41,053 bases of DNA from Candidatus Delongbacteria bacterium (lineage in GTDB: Bacteria; UBA4055), in contig SLFX01000142.1 of assembly GCA_007124045.1 (NCBI GenBank), forward strand, positions 1 through 41,053, in the 5' to 3' direction. Below the pieces are notes generated by a model that worked only from the letters and a program-made list of their open reading frames with translations, did no database searches and was not told the DNA's origin. Within the stretch, counting starts at the first letter, position 1. Each line of letters opens with the position of its first letter. Below are positions 35,278 through 41,053 of this stretch, in pieces. The position numbers and the translations under genes are program-made.

Positions 35278-37119
35278 ATGAATCTTCGTTATTTGTGCTT
35301 TGTCCTGCTTTTGCCTATGCTTATTGTCCCGGGTATAGTTTTTGACCCTGAAACAAGTATAGCGATATCGACAGTTTTTGAAAGAGATGATTATGTTCCG
35401 GGTGAAGAATTTAAAATGATAATTTCCCTTTCTGTTCCGGGGGGTTATCATATTACCGGTGGAGAGCTGTTTTATTTTGATACAGAAAACTTTCCTGAAC
35501 TCAATTCTGAAGCAATTCTGCTTTCAGGACAAATGCTGTACAGAGATGAGACTGTTTTCGCTGGAGATGTCTTATATGTTTTTGAAGGCATCTTTCCGGA
35601 AGAAAAGGACCGGAGTATTTATTTAGGTTATCAGATATGCAACGAGATAGAGGATTTCTGTTACATCCCTGTTAATAGAATCGTTAACGTCGATTTCAAC
35701 AATATTGATGCCTCAATGTTCGCTTACAGCGTTTTACAAACTGTAGTTGATACCGGCAGCGGAAATATAGAGGGTGATTATTTCACATTTGAAGAAAAAC
35801 TTGCCGGCATGTTCAGAGGCAGATCATCATGGTCATTGATAGTTTTTATCCTGGCTTTTATCGGAGGTTTTCTGACAAGTCTCACACCCTGTGTCTATCC
35901 AATAATTCCTGTAGTCATAAGTTATATGGGAGCAAAATCTGATAATAAAAAAAGTGCGGGGTTTTTTCTTTCTCTGTTTTTCGTTTCAGGACTGGCTTTA
36001 ACTTATACCACCATCGGCCTTCTGGCTTCTTTTTTCAGCGGTGTCTTCGGTATAGGTGATTTTGCAGCCCATCCTGTGATCAGAATCTTTATTGCGTTAG
36101 TTTTTACTATACTCGCTTTGAGCATGTTCGGTTTCTGGGATATGACATTTCTATCATCAGAAAATCAGACGGGTCTTATGAATAAGGGCAAAAAAAAGAA
36201 AGGTATCGCAGGGGCATTATTTATTGGAATGGTTAGCGGACTGATAGCGGCTCCGTGCGTTGGTCCGGTACTGGCAGTTCTTCTAATACATGTGGCTAAT
36301 GCCGGAGATGTCCTTTACGGCGGGCTCCTGTTCCTCACTTTCTCATTGGGTATGGGTATTCTTTTTATTGTTATTGGTACTTTTTCCGGTGCTGTTTCCG
36401 CACTGCCCGGTTCAGGTGTATGGATGATAAAGGTTAAAAAGGTCTTCGGTATTCTGATGATGGCAGCTGCTGTATATTTTATCAAGCTTTCAATCCCGGA
36501 ACCACTTTATTTCGCTATTGTATCATTGCTTTTGTTTATGCTTGCCGGTTTTCTTGGCGCATTTTCAGGATTTAATAATAAGAATGCCGGCATTGCGGAT
36601 TATCTTGGTAAATCTTCCGGACTTCTGGTCTTGACGGCTGCATTTATTTTTTCGGTAAAGACAGTTTCTGTGTTTACAGACATTCCTTTTTCAAGCAGTG
36701 TTTATGTAAATCCTGTACATAAAACAGAGGGCGTTGAATTTATAAAAACCGATAATGATATGTCAATAATTGAAAAAGCTGTAGAAAAAGCGCATGAATC
36801 AGATAAGATGATCTTGGTTGACCTTTGGGCAGAATGGTGCAAGAATTGCATTGAGCTTGACAGAAGAACATGGTCCGACCCGAAAGTCTACAATTATATT
36901 AATGAACATTTTATTCCGGTAAAACTTGATTTTACAGATAACAGAAGCCCTTTCTCGCGAAAGTTTATTGATAAATACAAAGATTACGGTTCATCTAATC
37001 TGCCTCTGATACTTTTTCTGGATAAGGAAGGAAGAGTCGTTGATACGGTTGTAGGTTTTCTGAATGCCGAAAGAATGCTGAACAGATCGTCTAACATATA
37101 TGAAAAATACTCAAAATAA
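35278..37119 (+). CDS. dsbD: Thiol:disulfide interchange protein DsbD
   Basis: Carries electrons from cytosolic thioredoxin across the inner membrane to periplasmic thiol proteins. All three parts are present in 613 residues. The periplasmic alpha domain has C121 and C128 (YQICNEIEDFCYIP). The membrane beta domain of about eight helices has the two key cysteines in SLTPCVYPIIPVV (C205) and AAPCVGPVLAVLL. The C-terminal gamma domain is thioredoxin-like with WAEWCKNC. The N-terminus is a signal peptide (MNLRYLCFVLLLPMLIV). The ATG at 35278 is used rather than the TTG at 35266. Thioredoxin, its electron donor, starts nine bases after the stop, a direct functional pairing. Confidence 0.95.
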   Translation: MNLRYLCFVLLLPMLIVPGIVFDPETSIAISTVFERDDYVPGEEFKMIISLSVPGGYHITGGELFYFDTENFPELNSEAILLSGQMLYRDETVFAGDVLYVFEGIFPEEKDRSIYLGYQICNEIEDFCYIPVNRIVNVDFNNIDASMFAYSVLQTVVDTGSGNIEGDYFTFEEKLAGMFRGRSSWSLIVFILAFIGGFLTSLTPCVYPIIPVVISYMGAKSDNKKSAGFFLSLFFVSGLALTYTTIGLLASFFSGVFGIGDFAAHPVIRIFIALVFTILALSMFGFWDMTFLSSENQTGLMNKGKKKKGIAGALFIGMVSGLIAAPCVGPVLAVLLIHVANAGDVLYGGLLFLTFSLGMGILFIVIGTFSGAVSALPGSGVWMIKVKKVFGILMMAAAVYFIKLSIPEPLYFAIVSLLLFMLAGFLGAFSGFNNKNAGIADYLGKSSGLLVLTAAFIFSVKTVSVFTDIPFSSSVYVNPVHKTEGVEFIKTDNDMSIIEKAVEKAHESDKMILVDLWAEWCKNCIELDRRTWSDPKVYNYINEHFIPVKLDFTDNRSPFSRKFIDKYKDYGSSNLPLILFLDKEGRVVDTVVGFLNAERMLNRSSNIYEKYSK

Positions 37120-37128
37120 GGAGATATT

Positions 37129-37449
37129 ATGAGCAGTGCACTTAAAGTAACCGGTTCGACTTTTGAAAACGAGGTCATTGGATCCGATAAACTTACAATT
37201 GTGAAATTCGGAGCCGTCTGGTGCGGCCCCTGCAAAAAAATGGATCCCATTATTGATGAGATCGCATCGGACAATCCTGATGTAAAGATAACTGCTGTAG
37301 ATATAGATACGGACGGAGCAATAGCTTCTGAATACGGCATACTTTCCGTCCCAACAACACTCTTTTTCAAAGGCGGCAAGGTAATGTCATCTATTACCGG
37401 ACTTGTCCCGAAAGCAAAACTTCAGGAAGAAATTGAGCGGTTCAAATAA
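37129..37449 (+). CDS. trxA: Thioredoxin
   Basis: A 106-residue thioredoxin with the classic active site VWCGPCKKMDP (about residues 30-40) and the cis-Pro loop LSVPTTLFFKGG. It reduces cytosolic disulfides and, from its place next to dsbD, probably also feeds electrons to the membrane transporter. AAGGAG lies six bases before the ATG. It is the last gene of this plus-strand cluster; a weak inverted repeat TAGTA/TACTA follows in the 19-base gap before the convergent AMMECR1 gene, but no true terminator. Confidence 0.96.
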   Translation: MSSALKVTGSTFENEVIGSDKLTIVKFGAVWCGPCKKMDPIIDEIASDNPDVKITAVDIDTDGAIASEYGILSVPTTLFFKGGKVMSSITGLVPKAKLQEEIERFK

Positions 37450-37468
37450 TAGTATCCTGATTTGAGTA

Positions 37469-38020
37469 CTACTCTTTAAAGCTTTCGACTGTATAAACTT
37501 CAACGACAGGCTTGTTTTCAGTAAGATAATTTGCAGGCAATCCGGCTTTTATGCAAAGGTGTGCAAGAAATTCGTCCTGTTCAGGGAGTTGATCCCATAC
37601 CTGCGGAAGAAAAGTTGAATTACCCGAAGAACTTTGAATGTAAACTCCGTGACTGCCGGGAATGATTTTTGTTTTAAGATCAGAGTAATTGGTATATACG
37701 ATCTCCTTTCTGGCAGAAAGAACGGAAATTTCGATCCTGATCCTTTCTAATTCTGACTCTGAAACAGGGCGAAAACGCGGATCTTTAAAAGCTGCGTTCA
37801 GTGAATTATGGAACACATCGGAATAAAGAGGTCTGTATGCTTCCAAAGTTCCTATACACCCCCTAAGTTTACCGCCCGATTGTAAAGTAACGAATGATGC
37901 ACCATTTTTTATAAGATCTTCAGGCGGATTAACCGGAAGAGTTGCGGATCCTGTTCGTAAAAAATCTGTTATTGCTTCTCTCGAAAGAAACAACATATAT
38001 TTTCTTAAATCTTTGTCCAT
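37469..38020 (-). CDS. AMMECR1-domain protein
   Basis: A 183-residue protein consisting of one AMMECR1 domain, conserved from archaea to humans. The core LRGCIGTLEAYRPLY (about 53-67), FKDPRFRPVSESELERIRIEISVLS and GVYIQSSSGNSTFLPQVWDQLP are the family's signatures. Its biochemical role is unknown. In many prokaryotes it stands with a radical SAM protein and a Memo protein (AmmeMemoRadiSam), but neither is present here. It is the third gene of the tmk-protease-AMMECR1 unit, starting three bases after the protease stop. Confidence 0.93.
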   Translation of the reverse strand: MDKDLRKYMLFLSREAITDFLRTGSATLPVNPPEDLIKNGASFVTLQSGGKLRGCIGTLEAYRPLYSDVFHNSLNAAFKDPRFRPVSESELERIRIEISVLSARKEIVYTNYSDLKTKIIPGSHGVYIQSSSGNSTFLPQVWDQLPEQDEFLAHLCIKAGLPANYLTENKPVVEVYTVESFKE

Positions 38021-38023
38021 ACA

Positions 38024-39655
38024 TCAATATCCCAAAATTTTCCGGTACCGTTTGTTATCTCTCAGTATTTCCGCCGCCCTGATTATCACATTATCTGTAC
38101 GATTAGATATCCTGTACCTTTCTTCGCTGCCCCATTTGAAAACAGAAAAATCTTTCTGAAGTTCTGTCCTGATGTCTTCTGTATGTTTATCGAACAATTC
38201 ATGAACACGCTGTTTCATCAGACCGGCGGCAGATCGAACATGTTGAACGATCTCATCATCATATCCGTTATCGTCAAAATATTTCAATAAACTGTCGGAA
38301 AGATACTCGCCCCTTGTTCTATACCCTGATCCAATATTATCAAGGTATTCTCTAAACTCATTCAGAATACGATCGTCAACTTCGCCGTCATATTCCCGAT
38401 CCTGATTAAGTTCCGTAAAATGATATAAGAAGTCCGTAAAATGATTATTCATACGCAAATATTGAATATACTCCGGAGTCCGTCGTGATTTGATTTCGAT
38501 ATCGGGTATAACACCCATTTCAGAAGCAACTTTTCTTTTATTAATAAGAGTATTAAAAAAAACTGTATCTTTTTCCGCCTTTAAATTTTTATCATCCTCA
38601 ATTATATCCTTCTGTATCTGTCGGCCACTGGGAGTATAATATCTTCTTACTGTCATTTTAAGATTTCTTCTGTCGTGATTTCCCACATCGAAAAGCTGCT
38701 GAACAAGTCCTTTTCCAAAAGTCTGTTCTCCAATAATAACCGCTCTGTCATGATCCTGTAATGCACCTGCAAATATTTCAGACGCCGAAGCACTTGATCC
38801 GTTGATAAGAACAACTAAAGGTATCTCAGTATCAAGAGGTGTCATGTATGTGGTATATTCATTGTCTATTGTTTCACCGCGACCGCGAGTGAAAACGACC
38901 AGACTTCCTCTCGGTAAAAAACCACTTGTCAGTCTGACAGCAGAATCGAGAAGCCCTCCCGGATTGAATCTCAGATCTACTATCATGGATGAGGCACCTT
39001 CTGATATGAGTTTCTCAAAATGTCTGACAAAATCGCTATAGCTGGTAGCCGTAAACTGAGTGAGCTTTATATAACCGATACCGTCATCCATCAATTCTGA
39101 ATAAGGAATGTTCCTGACATTAATATTTTCTCTGACAAGATTGAAATCAAGCGGTCTCTCAGACCCTATACGATTTATTTTGAGATTCACTCTGCTCCCT
39201 TTTTCACCCCTTAGATGAGTCGAGGCATCTCTCACTGTCATTCCTGATGTACTTTTTCCGTCAATAAATATTATCTGATCACCTGCTCTCAATCCTGCTC
39301 TGGAAGCGGGGGTGTCATCCATTGGGGAAATTACGGTGAGTGTTTTTTCCGGACCGCTGGTTCCGAGGAAAATGCCCAGTCCCCCGTATGTTCCCGTGGA
39401 AAGCTCATTGAAATGGTCAAGCTCTCTATCGCGAAGCAATACTGTGTAGGGATCTGTTGTAGAAAGCATTGCTCTGATACCTTCATTCATCATTTTCTCA
39501 ATATCTGCAGTATCAACATAATTTTCATTAAAAGTCATCATGACATCAAAAAAAAGTCTTATATTGTCGGAAAGTTCTCTGTAGTAGTCTGAAGTTTTTT
39601 CTGAGCTTTTCACGATGGTAACTGTCAATAATGTGAATAGGATAATTCTTTTCAT
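38024..39655 (-). CDS. S41-family C-terminal processing protease (CtpA/Prc-like)
   Basis: A periplasmic serine protease that trims or degrades envelope proteins, often lytic enzymes or lipoproteins. It has a hydrophobic leader (about 1-17), a PDZ domain (about 88-175, GGLGIFLG ... AGLRAGDQIIFIDG) and the catalytic core with the Ser-Lys pair S290 (NGSSASASEIFAGALQD) and K315 (GEQTFGKGLVQQLF). VDLRFNPGGLL is the usual substrate-site strand. A helical tail of about 150 residues after residue 390, rich in Asp/Glu/Arg, is longer than in plain CtpA. It overlaps the tmk stop by four bases (ATGA), so it is co-translated with tmk. Confidence 0.93.
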   Translation of the reverse strand: MKRIILFTLLTVTIVKSSEKTSDYYRELSDNIRLFFDVMMTFNENYVDTADIEKMMNEGIRAMLSTTDPYTVLLRDRELDHFNELSTGTYGGLGIFLGTSGPEKTLTVISPMDDTPASRAGLRAGDQIIFIDGKSTSGMTVRDASTHLRGEKGSRVNLKINRIGSERPLDFNLVRENINVRNIPYSELMDDGIGYIKLTQFTATSYSDFVRHFEKLISEGASSMIVDLRFNPGGLLDSAVRLTSGFLPRGSLVVFTRGRGETIDNEYTTYMTPLDTEIPLVVLINGSSASASEIFAGALQDHDRAVIIGEQTFGKGLVQQLFDVGNHDRRNLKMTVRRYYTPSGRQIQKDIIEDDKNLKAEKDTVFFNTLINKRKVASEMGVIPDIEIKSRRTPEYIQYLRMNNHFTDFLYHFTELNQDREYDGEVDDRILNEFREYLDNIGSGYRTRGEYLSDSLLKYFDDNGYDDEIVQHVRSAAGLMKQRVHELFDKHTEDIRTELQKDFSVFKWGSEERYRISNRTDNVIIRAAEILRDNKRYRKILGY

Positions 39656-40275
39656 AATATATTTCTCTTTTTCATCTCAAATAATATACTTTTAAAAACA
39701 AGATCAGGCGTTAATGATCCGTCTATCAAACAGAACCGGTGCGGCTCTTTTTCGAGAATATTCATGAAACCCTCCCGGGTCTTTCTAAAAAATTCCTTTC
39801 CGGCTTTTTCCATTCTGTTCAGCTTTTCATTTCTTGATATCACCCTTGAATAAGCTTTCCCCGGTTCAACATCTATAAAAAAAGTAATATCAGGATAATA
39901 TTTTTTTTCGCAGGTCGCATATGAATTCAATAGATCAATAACCTGATGCCCAAGCTCCCTTCCATAACCCTGATATGCCATAGTAGAATCCACATACCTG
40001 TCGAGAATGACGGTTATACCTTTTTCGATAGCGGGAGCAATTCTTGAACGCACTATCTGAGCACGACTCGCGATATATAGAAGAAGTTCAGTTTCCGGAA
40101 AAACATGTTCTTTAGTATCATCAAGAAGAAGTTCCCTGATCTTTTCAGCAAAAAGGTCCCCTCCGGGTTCTCTGAAAACTTCGCATTTTATACATTTCGA
40201 ATCAAGATGAGATTTCAAAAGATTGATCTGGGTTGATTTGCCGGATCCGTCAAGACCTTCAAATGATATAAGCAT
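39652..40275 (-). CDS. tmk: Thymidylate kinase
   Basis: Phosphorylates dTMP to dTDP. The P-loop FEGLDGSGKSTQ (residues 4-15), the DRY motif in VILDRYVDSTMAYQGYGR, and the D-x-E/x-G strand TFFIDVEPGKAYSRVISR are all present. The length of 207 residues is standard. The LID region (about 140-160) includes arginine and lysines. It lies 18 bases after the SPOR gene and overlaps the S41 protease start by four bases. Such tmk-centred clusters with unrelated envelope genes are common. Confidence 0.96.
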   Translation of the reverse strand: MLISFEGLDGSGKSTQINLLKSHLDSKCIKCEVFREPGGDLFAEKIRELLLDDTKEHVFPETELLLYIASRAQIVRSRIAPAIEKGITVILDRYVDSTMAYQGYGRELGHQVIDLLNSYATCEKKYYPDITFFIDVEPGKAYSRVISRNEKLNRMEKAGKEFFRKTREGFMNILEKEPHRFCLIDGSLTPDLVFKSILFEMKKRNIL

Positions 40276-40293
40276 TATAGTTTTTTCCGGTTA

Positions 40294-40797
40294 TTATTCG
40301 TTTAGCGGCATTTTAACTCTTATTACATCGGGTACGATTATTGTTCTGTATATACCTCTCTGAGTTAGGGATTCCTGGAACTCTAAAGCCTCCGGCCTTG
40401 TTCTGAATTTACCTATCCTTATTCTGTAAAAGGGTCTCTCAAAAATCAGAAGAACATTATCTTCTCCGTAGTTGTCAACATACATAGACTCTCTGATCTT
40501 GGCTTCATTTATATCCTCACTCATAAAAACCTGTACCCTGAAACCATTTATATCTTTGTAAACACTGTCGGCTTCGGCCGTTTCCGTTACTGCATACCTC
40601 TGTTCGAACAATTCGGGTATATCATTTTTGGCATCAATTTTCAAATCTCTGAAAACAGATCTGCTATCAGTATATCCACCTGAAGGTATAAATCCCCTTG
40701 ACATCTCCGATCTTACTACAGATGAGTTCAGCAGGAAAAGGGGGGTAACCGTAACTAAAAAAACAATTATCTTCATCATAGGATTAGTAGTACTCAT
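40294..40797 (-). CDS. Exported protein with one SPOR domain
   Basis: A 167-residue protein with a hydrophobic leader (IIVFLVTVTPLFLLNSSVV), a variable middle and one SPOR-like domain (about 84-155: FRVQVFMSEDINEAKIRES ... FYRIRIGKFRTRPEALEFQESL). The SPOR pattern closely resembles the domains in the lipoprotein at 34252-35217, so both may bind denuded septal peptidoglycan. No lipobox is seen, so it is either secreted to the periplasm or anchored by the leader. Start choice is open: the ATG at 40797 overlaps the upstream gene by 14 bases, while the ATG at 40779 gives a tidy MMKIIVF signal peptide; neither has a clear ribosome site. Confidence 0.78.
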   Translation of the reverse strand: MSTTNPMMKIIVFLVTVTPLFLLNSSVVRSEMSRGFIPSGGYTDSRSVFRDLKIDAKNDIPELFEQRYAVTETAEADSVYKDINGFRVQVFMSEDINEAKIRESMYVDNYGEDNVLLIFERPFYRIRIGKFRTRPEALEFQESLTQRGIYRTIIVPDVIRVKMPLNE

Positions 40798-41053
40798 TTT
40801 TTAACATATTCAGTTCTTCAATAAGATCCGCCTTGATCTTAAGGATTTCATCTCTGTATGAATTCAGATTCTCGGCATATTTATAATTTTTCGGTTCTTC
40901 TTTCGATTTTTTATAATAATAGAATATCTCCTTCTTGGCGCATGATGAGGCATATTTAAATCTCGCATGGGCCAGATCAACGAGCAGATCATAATTCTCG
41001 TTATCCTCATCAACGAGTTTAGTTGCATCATCCATTTTCTTTTTGTATTCACC
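40784..41053 (-). CDS. Unknown helical protein, 5' part beyond window
   Basis: The frame is open from the stop at 40784-40786 to the window edge (89 codons), so the gene very probably starts outside; the in-frame ATG at 41035 is internal or a weak alternative. The visible part is Lys/Glu/Asp/Tyr-rich and helical, with phrases such as LAHARFKYASSCAKKEIFYYY and KAENLNS-like spacing, suggesting TPR-like or coiled helices. I do not recognise it. It probably belongs to the tmk operon, since its stop overlaps the SPOR gene start. Confidence 0.55.
   Translation of the reverse strand, partial: GEYKKKMDDATKLVDEDNENYDLLVDLAHARFKYASSCAKKEIFYYYKKSKEEPKNYKYAENLNSYRDEILKIKADLIEELNMLKNEYY

Noticed and set aside
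37445-37468. Weak TAGTA/TACTA repeat between trxA and the AMMECR1 gene
   Set aside because: Five A/T-rich base pairs with a long loop cannot be supported as a bidirectional terminator.

Overview
ORGANISM. The window looks like a diderm (Gram-negative) bacterium of the Fibrobacteres-Chlorobi-Bacteroidetes (FCB) side of the tree, probably an uncultured candidate-phylum lineage (Delongbacteria-like is my best guess; inference, not proven). Reasons: two PorV/PorQ-type barrel proteins, a secreted protein with a FlgD-Ig / type IX-like C-terminal domain, many lipoproteins and SPOR proteins, moderate G+C (about 40 percent by eye), strong Shine-Dalgarno sites, and promoters close to the sigma70 consensus (unlike true Bacteroidetes). 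I see no rRNA, tRNA, CRISPR array, insertion sequence or prophage. Coding density is very high; the longest gap is about 220 bases. LAYOUT. (1) 1-4858, minus: one tight operon htrA, psd, pssA, ribE, ribBA, methyltransferase (cut by the edge), joining envelope proteolysis, phosphatidylethanolamine synthesis and riboflavin synthesis. A good promoter with a palindrome in its spacer lies upstream. (2) 5015-8184, plus: a long eukaryote-like urocanate hydratase translationally coupled to a PatB/MalY aminotransferase; both look richer in G+C than the rest. (3) 8172-13910: a stand-alone DprA-fold protein (minus), htpG with a clear terminator, then a beta-propeller lipoprotein, OsmC, a GNAT acetyltransferase and an unassigned HEAWH zincin. 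(4) 13894-19370, minus: a surface/secretion operon of an Ig-like lipoprotein, a propeller protein with a FlgD/type IX-like C-terminus, two PorV/PorQ barrels, and a DUF523-DUF1722 protein. (5) 19574-25357, plus: GlcD-like flavoprotein, RseP, Tgt, a membrane protein carrying only a histidine-kinase dimerization-like segment, and a KamA-family radical SAM enzyme with altered substrate residues. (6) 25362-34086, minus: nine tightly packed genes (barrel protein, gpmI, PAS histidine kinase, ribH, map, queH, HTH-N6-adenine methyltransferase, nitroreductase, GNAT). (7) 34252-37449, plus: triple-SPOR lipoprotein, DsbD, thioredoxin. (8) 37469-41053, minus: an unknown partial gene, SPOR protein, tmk, CtpA-type protease, AMMECR1. 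HOW THEY FIT. Recurring themes are envelope maintenance (HtrA, RseP, CtpA, DsbD/Trx, SPOR proteins, PorV/PorQ), flavin supply (ribBA, ribE and a separate ribH), and queuosine (tgt and queH at two loci). The items most worth following are the KamA-like enzyme whose lysine-binding aspartates are His and Asn, the HTH-fused solitary DNA methyltransferase inside a housekeeping operon, the PorV/PorQ-cargo operon with a lipoprotein that seems to start on a non-standard codon, and the DHp-only membrane protein with a perfect consensus promoter inside tgt.
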